From: Phytophthora colocasiae
Lineage: Eukaryota > Oomycota > Peronosporomycetes > Peronosporales > Peronosporaceae
Direction of reading: 5' to 3'
Length of the DNA stretch: 64,000 nt
Assembly (NCBI GenBank): GCA_018806915.1
Contig: JAGKQI010000049.1
Coordinates: 1,612,001 to 1,676,000 of the forward strand
Shown: piece after piece, positions 10,701-18,577 of the stretch
Layout of the letters: each line of letters starts with the position of its first letter
Position numbering within the stretch: the stretch's first letter is position 1
Notes under the pieces: model-generated
The model's input: the letters and a program-made list of their open reading frames with translations, nothing else
Told to the model about the DNA's origin: nothing
The model's database searches: none
Position numbers and translations under genes: made by a program

Positions 10701-13700
10701 CTCGTCCGACCTGGACAAGGTCTTCTCCATTGCTCGCTCGCACAAGGCGTTGGAGTCGAAGAACAAGCTGCTGCTGCAGCTTCTAGCTCAGATGGCGCGT
10801 AGCACTCCTCGCAAGTCCGTGAAGGCCGCTGCATTCGTGCCGCTACTTGAGAAGCTGGCTACCTTCAAGGAGAAACAGTACTCGCTGGTATCCCTGGAGG
10901 CGCGTCAGCTTTTAATCGATAACAAGATGCCGTCGTACCGCGACCGCCTCAGCCAGGTGGAGAAGGTCCTCAAGGACTACCTCGCCAACGGTTCATCGAC
11001 GAGCATTGCTGAGGCCTGCGCGAACCTCCTGGACCAGTCGCAGCCGCTATTTGACCTGCTTATCTCGCTCCTTGACCACGAAGACCAGCAGATCCGAGAG
11101 TTGGCTCTGGAGCTGTACGCGCAACGTGTGTACCGCTCGTACCTCATCGAGTCGATGGAGACGATGAGCTTCAACGACATCTTCGCCAAGACGTTCCAGT
11201 TCAAGTCCCCGGTTGTCGACGCGCTTGCAGTCGGTGTCGCCCCTGCCGAGAGTTACGACGACCTGGCCAGCCTGCTGCGCCGCAACAGCTCCGCTAGCTC
11301 GCTGGACCTGGGTGAACACAACTCGGAGGAGAGCAGTGACGATCAGGAGACCGTCGACAAGCCGCTGCCCAAGCCGGTTGAGAGCTACCAGAAGATCTCC
11401 CCGGACTTCGAGCGTCACGGCGCCATCGTTCGTCTTACGAACCTGGAATCTTTCCAGAATGCGTTTACAGACGTGATGACTCTGTTCCCGCTCGCGAAGA
11501 AGACACTGTCGGTGCGAAAGGACCCTCTTGTGAACGTGCTGCATGTTATCCTGGTGGACGAGCACTTAGAGGAGGCGAACCTGCTGGAGCAGGCTGAGGC
11601 GTACCTCAAGTCCGTAGACCAGAGCCTCCGCTCGCACAATATCCGCCGTGTGACCTTCTCTGTGCGTCCGCAAAACATCGAGAACATCTCTGCCCACAAC
11701 GCTGACATGGCGCTGTACCCGAACATCTACACGTTCCCCGGCCGCCTGAACTACAGCGAGGACAAGATCGTCCGTCACATGGAGGCCCCGCTCGCCTACA
11801 AGCTGGAGCTGCGTCGTCTGCAGAACTACAGCGTCACCCCGTTGGCGTCGGAGAACAAGAACGTGCACTTGTACCTAGCCAAGATGAAGGAGTCTGACTC
11901 GCACATTGTGACCGACCGCTTCCAGCGCATCTTCGTGCGCGCAGTGGTGCGTCAGCTTGACCACGATGGCAGTGGCTCGCGCTCACAGTACGACGCGTAC
12001 CCGGGCCCTGAGCGCTCGCTCGTTGATGCTCTGAACGCTCTGGAGGTGAATTTAGCCAACCCGCTCGTCAAGAAGTCGTCGCTGCCAACCAAGAACAACC
12101 ACGTGTACCTGAACATCCTGCCTCAGGCGATCGTGGATCCCCAGTACCTCGAGGGCGTGATTCGCATTCTGGCGTACCGCTACGCCGAGCGCCTGGAGCA
12201 GTTGGGCGTGTCGACAGTAGAGCTCAAGATCATCGCGCGCTTCAACAGCGAGGCCCCGGCAATCCCTGTGCGTCTCGTTGCCGAGAACCCGACTGGCTAC
12301 GTGGTGCGTGTGCAGGCGTATGTTGAGGCTGCTGGCCACGACGAGCCTATCTTCACCTCCATCGGTGACGAGACTCACGGCGAGCTTGACGGCATGCCTG
12401 TTACGACTCCGTACTCGGTCGTCTTCCCCTTCGACAAGAAGCGTCAGATGGCTAAGGCGATGTCCAACACGGTGTACGTGTACGACTTCCTAGAGCTCAT
12501 CGAGTACAACCTGCTGCGTCAGTGGCGTAAGTACGTGCAGCAGCGCACACGCGGCGGTGGCGCCAAGATCACCATCCCGAACCTGTTGATGGAGGTGCGC
12601 GAGCTGATCCTTGATGCGACGGGCAAGGCCATCACGGAGACCACGCGTCCCCGTGGCCAGAACGACATCGGCATGGTGGCGTGGCTGCTGACGCTGTACA
12701 CGCCTGAGTTCCCGGATGGACGTGAGATCATCATTATCGCCAACGACATTACGTTCAAGGCCGGTTCCTTCGGCACACGCGAAGACACGCTGTTCGACCT
12801 GGCGTCGAAGCTGGCTCGCTCCAAGGGCATCCCTCGCTTCTTCTTCTCTGCCAACGCTGGCGCTCGCATCGGTATGGCCGAGTCCATCAAGGCTCTGTAC
12901 AAGGTCTGCTGGAAGGACGAGACCAACCCGACCAAGGGTTTCGAGTACTTGTACCTGACGCCTGAGGACTACAAGACTGCATCGGCTGACGGTTCTGTGA
13001 ACGCTGAGCTGCTGGTCACCAGCGCGGGTGAGGAGCGCTACGTACTGAACGACATCGTTGGTCGCGAGATCGATCTCGGTGTGGAGTGCTTGCGTGGCAG
13101 CGGTACCATTGCTGGTGAGACGTCGCGCGCCTACCAGGATGTGTTCACGCTGACGTATGCCTGCGGCCGCAGTGTCGGCATCGGTGCTTACCTGGTCCGT
13201 CTGGGTCACCGTACTGTGCAAAACGCTACGCACTCGCCGATCATCCTGACGGGTTACCAGGCTTTAAACAAGCTCATGGGCAAGGAGGTGTACACCTCGA
13301 ACGACCAGCTTGGTGGCGTGAAGATCATGCACACGAACGGTGTGACGCACCTGACTGCCAAGAACCATTTGTCGGGCATCTACTCAATCCTCGAATGGCT
13401 GAGCTTCGTGCCGGCGGTGCGTCGCGGTCCGTTGCCGATCCGCGACCTCACTGGTGTGGACGAGATCGAGCGTTCGGTGGATTTCGCCCCCAAGGACAAG
13501 AGCACGCAGTACGACCCGCGTGCGCTCCTGGCGGGTAAGGTCGATGAGACTACTGGCAAGTGGGTGTCGGGTTTGATGGACAAGGACTCGTTCCGTGAGA
13601 CGCTTGATGGCTGGGCTAAGAGTGTGATTGTTGGTCGTGGCCGTCTTGGTGGTATCCCTGTTGGTGTGGTGGTCACTGAGGTGCGCACGTCCGAGAAGAT

Positions 13701-14781
13701 TATCCCAGCAGATCCGGCCACTCCGGCGTCGCAGGAGAACTTGGTGCAGCAGGCTGGTCAGGTGTGGTTCCCGGACTCGGCTCACAAGACGGCGACCGCC
13801 ATCAAGGACTTCAAGGGTGAAGACTTGCCGTTGTTCATCCTCGCCAACTGGCGTGGATTCTCTGGTGGACAGCGCGACATGTTCGACGAGGTGCTCAAGT
13901 TCGGCGCGGCCATCGTGGACGGTCTCGTTAACTACGAGCAGCCCGTGTTCGTGTACATCCCACCGTTCGCTGAGCTGCGTGGTGGCGCCTGGGCCGTGGT
14001 GGACCCTACCATCAATGAGGGTATCATGGAAATGTACGCTGATCCGCAGGGCCGTGGTGGTGTGCTGGAGCCGGCTGGTCTGATCGAGATCAAGTACCGC
14101 AAGAAGCAGCTTCTGCAGACCATGCACCGTCTCGACGACAAACTTAAGCAGCTCACCGCTCGTCTTGCGGAGCTGTCGCCCGAGGAGAAGGAGACCGAAG
14201 GACCCAAGATTTCGGCCGAGATCAAGACCCGCGAGGACACCCTCCTGCCGATCTACGTGCAGGTGGCTACGGAGTTTGGCGACCTGCACGATACGCCCGG
14301 CCGTATGAAGTCTGTGGGCTGCATCCGGCAGGTGGTGCCGTGGTCGAACTCGCGTAAGTTCTTCTACTGGCGTCTGAAGCGTCAACTCGCGGAGTTCTCG
14401 CTTCGTCGCGAGGTCATGGCTGCCAGCGCCGGCGGCCCGCGTGCCACGACGTTCGTGGGCTCAGAGCAGATTCTTAAGGGCTGGTTCACGGAGGCCGTGA
14501 ACGGCGGCCGTGTGCCGCGTCAACAGAACGTGTCGGTGTCGGAGCTGTGGTCGCACGGCGACTCGGATGTCTTGCTGTGGCTCAAGAGCGACAAGGAATG
14601 GATCGCGTCGCGTGTGGCAGGTCTGCGCCAGGAGCAGATGGCCTCGCAGGTTGTGGAGATCGGTCGCAAGGACCCTAAGGCCGCTGTGGCCGGTATCCTC
14701 GAGGTGCTCAACCTTCTGAGCGACAAGGACCGTGAAGAGGCCGTCGCTGCGCTGCGTCGTGGCTCCATCTTCCACAAGTAA
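7759..14781 (+). CDS. ACC: Acetyl-CoA carboxylase, eukaryotic multidomain type
   Basis: Cytosolic-type, biotin-dependent enzyme making malonyl-CoA for fatty-acid synthesis. One uninterrupted ORF of 2340 codons holds the full domain order. Biotin carboxylase comes first, with KSILIANNGISAVKAIRSIR near residue 80, ATP-grasp glycine loop KASEGGGGKGIRM, and EHPVTEM. The biotin carrier segment has EVMKMYMPL with the biotinylated Lys. A long ACC central region follows. The carboxyltransferase comes last, with ANAGARIGMA, NDQLGGVKIMHTNGVTH, and ANWRGFSGGQRDMFDEVLKFG in the final third. Length matches single-chain ACCs. The start may be 7759 or 7810 (MTDHSTTG); neither has a strong context and no clear plastid or mitochondrial presequence is visible. 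High GC third positions suggest strong expression. It appears intact. Confidence 0.95.
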   Translation: MHARHPNKNEAAFLLASMTDHSTTGAAGETTPDTQDMVAQEAIPDVQAATDAAPRSDSNPLSYASMDEYVRLQNGTRPIKSILIANNGISAVKAIRSIRSWSYEMFADEHVVTFVVMATPEDLKANAEYIRMAEHVVEVPGGSNNNNYANVSLIIEIAERFNVDAVWAGWGHASENPLLPDTLAQTERKIVFIGPPGKPMRALGDKIGSTIIAQSAKVPTIAWNGDGMEVDYKAHDGIPDEIYDAAMLRDGEHCLEECKRIGFPVMIKASEGGGGKGIRMVHEESKVLSAWEAVRGEIPGSPIFVMKLAPKSRHLEVQLLADTYGNAIALSGRDCSVQRRHQKIVEEGPVLAPNQEVWEKMMRAATRLAKEVEYVNAGTVEYLFSELPEDNGNSFFFLELNPRLQVEHPVTEMITHVNLPAAQLQVAMGIPLHCIPDVRRLYNKDAFETAPIDFDTEKQKPPHGHVIAARITAEDPNAGFQPTSGAIQELNFRSTPDVWGYFSVDSSGQVHEFADSQIGHLFSWSPTREKARKNMILALKELSIRGDIHTTVEYIVNMMESDDFKYNRISTSWLDERISHHNEVRLQGRPDPLMVVLVGAVCCAYQASNALQEDYVSQIERGQIPHSDLLSQEESLELIYEGIKYNIKACRSGPIQFTLFLNDSYVQVEIRTLSDGGFLVLLNGKSHVAYATKEAQGLRLVVDSHTCVFTKEYDPTRLVTNTAGKLARYLVDDGASLRRGMPYAEIEVMKMYMPLLTPEAGVIRLLKSEGAVLAPGDCIATMELDDPSCVKKSDVFMGKLPSSENTNGNSTKSVHKLRKSVAVLKSVLQGYYAPDDLTQKALVDLFQVLNEPLLPVEEIKEAMSSLAGRIPLDVFAKITDKIQTFKKAVSEEPTATHEFNVAEVVEILEEHKKTLDTDRKRSDFEASVLTLRDIATKYKHGLISGEEAVLTDLINEYFTVETVYANSHNIEDVVMALRQQNSSDLDKVFSIARSHKALESKNKLLLQLLAQMARSTPRKSVKAAAFVPLLEKLATFKEKQYSLVSLEARQLLIDNKMPSYRDRLSQVEKVLKDYLANGSSTSIAEACANLLDQSQPLFDLLISLLDHEDQQIRELALELYAQRVYRSYLIESMETMSFNDIFAKTFQFKSPVVDALAVGVAPAESYDDLASLLRRNSSASSLDLGEHNSEESSDDQETVDKPLPKPVESYQKISPDFERHGAIVRLTNLESFQNAFTDVMTLFPLAKKTLSVRKDPLVNVLHVILVDEHLEEANLLEQAEAYLKSVDQSLRSHNIRRVTFSVRPQNIENISAHNADMALYPNIYTFPGRLNYSEDKIVRHMEAPLAYKLELRRLQNYSVTPLASENKNVHLYLAKMKESDSHIVTDRFQRIFVRAVVRQLDHDGSGSRSQYDAYPGPERSLVDALNALEVNLANPLVKKSSLPTKNNHVYLNILPQAIVDPQYLEGVIRILAYRYAERLEQLGVSTVELKIIARFNSEAPAIPVRLVAENPTGYVVRVQAYVEAAGHDEPIFTSIGDETHGELDGMPVTTPYSVVFPFDKKRQMAKAMSNTVYVYDFLELIEYNLLRQWRKYVQQRTRGGGAKITIPNLLMEVRELILDATGKAITETTRPRGQNDIGMVAWLLTLYTPEFPDGREIIIIANDITFKAGSFGTREDTLFDLASKLARSKGIPRFFFSANAGARIGMAESIKALYKVCWKDETNPTKGFEYLYLTPEDYKTASADGSVNAELLVTSAGEERYVLNDIVGREIDLGVECLRGSGTIAGETSRAYQDVFTLTYACGRSVGIGAYLVRLGHRTVQNATHSPIILTGYQALNKLMGKEVYTSNDQLGGVKIMHTNGVTHLTAKNHLSGIYSILEWLSFVPAVRRGPLPIRDLTGVDEIERSVDFAPKDKSTQYDPRALLAGKVDETTGKWVSGLMDKDSFRETLDGWAKSVIVGRGRLGGIPVGVVVTEVRTSEKIIPADPATPASQENLVQQAGQVWFPDSAHKTATAIKDFKGEDLPLFILANWRGFSGGQRDMFDEVLKFGAAIVDGLVNYEQPVFVYIPPFAELRGGAWAVVDPTINEGIMEMYADPQGRGGVLEPAGLIEIKYRKKQLLQTMHRLDDKLKQLTARLAELSPEEKETEGPKISAEIKTREDTLLPIYVQVATEFGDLHDTPGRMKSVGCIRQVVPWSNSRKFFYWRLKRQLAEFSLRREVMAASAGGPRATTFVGSEQILKGWFTEAVNGGRVPRQQNVSVSELWSHGDSDVLLWLKSDKEWIASRVAGLRQEQMASQVVEIGRKDPKAAVAGILEVLNLLSDKDREEAVAALRRGSIFHK

Positions 14782-14957
14782 GTTGGAAGAGTTTTTAGTT
14801 TGCATGGTGTGCATGAGTTAGAGCAGAGAAGACAGTGAATGAATATTGTATCACTCCATCATTTCATGAATTGGATCTGCATAGGTTATAGTTCTAATAC
14901 AATTGGTAAGCCTGCTTGCTGTTGCAAGGGTGATGGCTGTCCTTCGTCTCCCTGTTC

Positions 14958-16397
14958 TCAATGGTTATTGGACCTAGATACAATCTTGTTAGTCGCAGCA
15001 CTGCGACCATTCTGCCGTGTAGAGTCATTCCGGTGCACTGGATGTGGTATAAATGGCTCCGCAAACGCGTCAAGAGTCTTCATTTTCGCTTTTTTCGTTT
15101 GTGAAGAAGCAGGAACTGCAGACGTCGAGTTAACTCCGTCGTCAGCTTTCTTGGTCGCCGAACCGTCAATGTTAGTGTTTGCTCTGGCGTCTGAAGATAT
15201 ACTAGACCCCTTCACAGCCTTACCATCCTCAATTTGAACTTGTTCATTTCTGCCAGATTGAAGCCCAATTGGAACAACAGGCGGAGTAAATATTGCAGCA
15301 TCGGCACGTAAGGACGTCTCAGCAACACCATCGACATTTTCGAGAGAATATCCAAATGGCGTCCCATTCACAGGTGTGGTACTGTTTGTTGGCGACTTCG
15401 TCCGTCCGATTGTCCTACCAACAGCCCCCCGAGCTGTGTGTAGCTGCATCCTCACGTACAATTGCTGCAACTGATCACTAAGCGCATCGATCTCTGGCGT
15501 TTCTCCCTGATCAGCCAGTCTCCGCTGGCAGAACTTCAGTGCAACTCCCATTTCGCCAGATATCACGCGAGTTGTCTGTCGTCCGAGTCGCACAGCGTCT
15601 CGGTTCTCCGCCAACAAATAATCGTTGAACGTGGCAGTCCCTCGATACCCCACGTGACCAGTCAAACAATCGTCAAGAAATTTCCAAACTGCTGCACCTT
15701 TGATCTTGTTCGTGGCAGCTCGAGTGAAGCACAGGTTGGGCAGTTCGTTCACGACATCTTCTCTCACTACCGACGCTAGAAACTCAGCATCCTCTCCATC
15801 ATCTCGAAATGGAATGTAGTGGAAGGCGTATGAGAAGCATTGTTTCTCAAGAATATGGTCCATTTCGCTCTTTTCCAAGTTGAGTCGGTCGCCATGATAC
15901 AAATCCCGACTATTGTAGAGCTTGACCACTCCATTTTCCTTGTGACTTCGTAGCTTCGAGTCTCCGAACAAATTCGGCGAGTAGTACTTGAACGATGGGT
16001 CGTGAGTTGAGCAGCAGTACTTGTACCGGGGTTTAGCAGGATTTCTGCAGGGAACTCCTAAGTTGGCTACTGTCCCCTGACAAGTTGGTGTACTTGCATT
16101 GGATGGGCTATGTGCTGAGCAAAACCCTTCACAATCGATCCCCACAGTGTTCTGGCATCTCTGGCCGGTGCTTTGGGCGATGGCGATGCATTGGAGACTT
16201 CTGGACTGCCCTTGGTGGTGAATACAGTAACCATTATTGAGATTCCACTTGATTTGGCAGCGGCGACCTGTTGCACGCGCAATACCGCGACACTGGTCAG
16301 CGTTAGGCACGTGAAACTTGCAGTAACCTTCAAGGGTAAGCCCCCACGTCACGGCACACGGCTGACCACGCTTAGTTAAGCCACGACAAGCTGCCAT
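14958..16397 (-). CDS. Cys/His-repeat protein with HNH-like core
   Basis: A 479-residue intronless ORF. The N-terminus has four repeats of C-x9/10-C-x10/11-C-x2-H (residues 4-29, 36-61, 70-96, 106-132), for example CRGIARATGRRC ... GYCIHH. They probably each bind one zinc and resemble small treble-clef modules such as DUF5763. Residues 160-235 carry LEKSEMDHILEKQ, then ELPNLCF and TNKIKG. This is the spacing DH(I/L) ... N-L ... N-x2-K-G seen in HNH endonucleases, so a nuclease-like or degenerate nuclease core is inferred. The C-terminal 170 residues are low complexity, Ser/Thr/Asn-rich, ending in a basic tail. It converges with ACC (176 bp apart). A broken paralogue starts 120 bp away on the other strand, implying a shared promoter. 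Function is not known. Confidence 0.65.
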   Translation of the reverse strand: MAACRGLTKRGQPCAVTWGLTLEGYCKFHVPNADQCRGIARATGRRCQIKWNLNNGYCIHHQGQSRSLQCIAIAQSTGQRCQNTVGIDCEGFCSAHSPSNASTPTCQGTVANLGVPCRNPAKPRYKYCCSTHDPSFKYYSPNLFGDSKLRSHKENGVVKLYNSRDLYHGDRLNLEKSEMDHILEKQCFSYAFHYIPFRDDGEDAEFLASVVREDVVNELPNLCFTRAATNKIKGAAVWKFLDDCLTGHVGYRGTATFNDYLLAENRDAVRLGRQTTRVISGEMGVALKFCQRRLADQGETPEIDALSDQLQQLYVRMQLHTARGAVGRTIGRTKSPTNSTTPVNGTPFGYSLENVDGVAETSLRADAAIFTPPVVPIGLQSGRNEQVQIEDGKAVKGSSISSDARANTNIDGSATKKADDGVNSTSAVPASSQTKKAKMKTLDAFAEPFIPHPVHRNDSTRQNGRSAATNKIVSRSNNH

Positions 16398-16516
16398 AAT
16401 TGCAGCGATGCCAATATTATTCTCTGACTGCTATAATTGGCCAAAAAGGTGATCAATCAGTGAGCGTATTTTGTAATAAGAAAAAAAAAAATCTGACACC
16501 TACGCTCTAGAAGGCC

Positions 16517-16635
16517 ATGAGTGATCGGGGCGTTGTTCTCATGTGTTCGAGCCACAGAGGACGACTGGCTGCCAAGCGTATGCGCAGAAAACTGGAAAAC
16601 AATGCGGAAGGCATTGGATTCATTCGGATTCCTGC
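16517..16635 (+). pseudogene. 5' part of a second Cys/His-repeat HNH-like gene, cut by the Gypsy insertion
   Basis: From the ATG at 16517 (MSDRG...), a one-base frameshift in the G-run at 16526-16529 leads into the frame that codes CQAYAQKTGKQC and CGRHWIHSDSC. This is the same C-x10-C-x9-C-x2-H repeat as the neighbouring minus-strand gene. The frame continues across the retrotransposon into 31200 once one CTGC copy is removed (TCC TGC GAT CTA). So this is the true 5' end of the gene completed at 31200-32105. The start lies 119 bp from the start of the intact paralogue on the opposite strand. Confidence 0.7.
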
Positions 16636-17176
16636 TGTCGCTCACCTCCCCGGCTGGGTCGGTACCTGTGGCTGTTTGGGTGAGTACAGTCCTGAGTGGG
16701 GCCTCGGAGTCTGTCGAAGTAGAGTCTGGTAGAACGCTTTTAGTAATATAAAAATACGTAAATTTGTTCTCGTCTTCTCTCGACCAGGGAAATTCGCAAC
16801 TAAAAGAAATAGGGGGAGCGATAGCACTACGCTCCTAGGGACGACACCTCGTCCACCTCGCACACCGGGGCCTATGACCCGCCATCCGTCCTTGCAGTAG
16901 TCACCTGTCGCCCAACGAGAGTAGCATCTTCCCACCTTCAGGGGCGTCCATTGGTCCGAGCAGCTCTGCGGACCTCCACGCTTCCGGATCACGAGCGTCT
17001 AGCGCCATCTTTCCAAGGGGCACATCCCCCTAGTGATACGGTACCACAGGAACGGTACCGGGAGTGTAGCCTCTGGGTGGTGTAGCCATCCTACGGGTCC
17101 TAGGTCGGGTCCTCATCCTAGCTTGGCTCGAGTCCACCACCGCTGGAATGGGTCCTGCAATCCCGGGTACGGGACA
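16636..17176 (-). repeat. 3' LTR of the Gypsy element (element reads minus)
   Basis: 541 bp with TGTC/GACA ends. It differs from the partner LTR at a T/G near its seventh base and a G/A about 20 bases in. It also encodes the last 48 residues and stop of the multi-TM ORF on the minus strand. Confidence 0.95.
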
Positions 17177-18358
17177 TTCCCCCCGACTAGACGTTCGCCG
17201 TCCTCGGCGAACACGGTGTTGGAACTCGTCAGCCAAGCCCCGTAGCGATTCGACCATGTAGGCGTCGGCCGTCGTGAAGTGTTCCGGCATCGAAGCTCGA
17301 CGAGCAGGAACGCTAGCGGCAGGTGAAGGTCCTTCTTCAGGCTCGTCCTCTGACGAGGCTGACTCTTCATTCCCTCCGCGATCACTCTCCTCACTAGACG
17401 CCTCTTCCTTGGGCATCACTTCTGGCCCACGTAGACGTTGCAGGCTAGCTTCCTCCGCACGGTAACGCTCGTCAGCGTTCCTCTGCACGCTGTCCAAAGC
17501 TTCTTCAATGATTCCTCGAGGAGCAATCTTGCGCAGACGACCTCCACGGTCTCCCAGGCGCCATCCATGCGTTACTAGACCGACAACGGCCACGACTCCG
17601 GTGATATTATACCCCCAAGAAGTCCATCTCTCACCGTAGTTCAGCACATTCAGGACAGCCAACACCACGACCACACCTGTGCTTCCGCACAGCACAAACT
17701 CCAGTAGATCGTAGAGCATCATTGGCAGATGTATAACCATCGAAAGCGTTAGAAGCGTTATCCAGCACAGTCCTTGCACGCCAGCATACACACGTCTCCA
17801 AGCGTTCACGCTTCCCTCCCTCCAGGCCTGGTAGTAGCGTCTAGCTGACTCAGTAGTTTCCAGCAAAAGGTCGGGACCGTACTCTCCGAACGTGATCTGT
17901 CTCGCAACCCACCAACTTCGGTGCATTTGTCCATAGCGACCGTACTCGAGAGCGTTCTGTTCCAATACTTGAACAGGGACAGCAAAGAGAGCGCTCCACA
18001 GAGCAAAACCGTAGGCTAAACCGTTCAACTGACGCAAAGCAGGGTTCCGCATCACTTCCTGGTATCGCGCCGTGAAGTCAAGCCACATACCACCGTTCAA
18101 ACGAGTCACTCTCCACGCTTCAGCACCAAACGTCCAGAACACATTCCTCAGGGGCGTGGTCACAATCCAGATGAGAACCGTTCCCAAGTAAACCGGCAAT
18201 AGCTCCCAGCGAGCGTATTCTACGAGCACAAAGCTCGCCCACTCGTCCATCAGTCCTTCTTGCGAGTGGTGAGACCAAAACGGAAATGGCCCCTTCGGCA
18301 ACTTCCGACTCGAGCGTTCGGTCTGTTTTTCAGAGCCTATCGCACGCTGCAGTACCAA
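17030..18358 (-). CDS. Multi-TM ORF in the env position of the Gypsy element
   Basis: Up to 442 residues; translation may begin at the first codon or at an internal Met (MDEWASF). About four to five hydrophobic segments are visible: LLPVYLGTVLIWIVTTPL, LAYGFALWSALFAVPVQV, WITLLTLSMVIHLPMMLY, STGVVVVLAVLNVL and ITGVVAVVGLVTHGW. An acidic then basic cytosolic-type tail (EESASSEDEPEEG, VRRGRRTSSRG) follows. It lacks a signal peptide/cleavage/single-anchor layout, so it is not a recognisable retroviral-type envelope. The final 48 codons lie in the LTR. It sits between the antisense ORF and the LTR. Function unknown; a membrane role is inferred only from hydrophobicity. Confidence 0.7.
   Translation of the reverse strand: MVLQRAIGSEKQTERSSRKLPKGPFPFWSHHSQEGLMDEWASFVLVEYARWELLPVYLGTVLIWIVTTPLRNVFWTFGAEAWRVTRLNGGMWLDFTARYQEVMRNPALRQLNGLAYGFALWSALFAVPVQVLEQNALEYGRYGQMHRSWWVARQITFGEYGPDLLLETTESARRYYQAWREGSVNAWRRVYAGVQGLCWITLLTLSMVIHLPMMLYDLLEFVLCGSTGVVVVLAVLNVLNYGERWTSWGYNITGVVAVVGLVTHGWRLGDRGGRLRKIAPRGIIEEALDSVQRNADERYRAEEASLQRLRGPEVMPKEEASSEESDRGGNEESASSEDEPEEGPSPAASVPARRASMPEHFTTADAYMVESLRGLADEFQHRVRRGRRTSSRGECPVPGIAGPIPAVVDSSQARMRTRPRTRRMATPPRGYTPGTVPVVPYH
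17177..17184 (-). other. Polypurine tract of the Gypsy element
   Basis: On the minus strand GGGGGGAA abuts the 3' LTR (…GTCGGGGGGAA then TGTCCC). That is the expected plus-strand primer position. It lies inside the multi-TM reading frame (codons for Arg-Gly-Glu). Confidence 0.75.
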
Positions 18359-18577
18359 AACCAGTCACCTGGCATCATCGAAGGTATTTCCTTTCAACCA
18401 CCGAGACTCGATAGTCCAATCCACCCACCAACCGTAGTTAGTAGTCAAAATCGGTCCATTTGGATCACACGCTTCACTTTCTCGGAGAAGGCTTTCGCAA
18501 AGTCCCAACGAGAAAGGGGCTCTTTCCCACATCACAGTTCCTTCCACTCCGATAACACCACCGGCAACAACGTCGTC

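Noticed and set aside
17030..18358. Multi-TM ORF as a classical envelope protein
   Set aside because: No signal peptide, cleavage site, fusion segment or single anchor; several membrane segments instead. Annotated as unknown.
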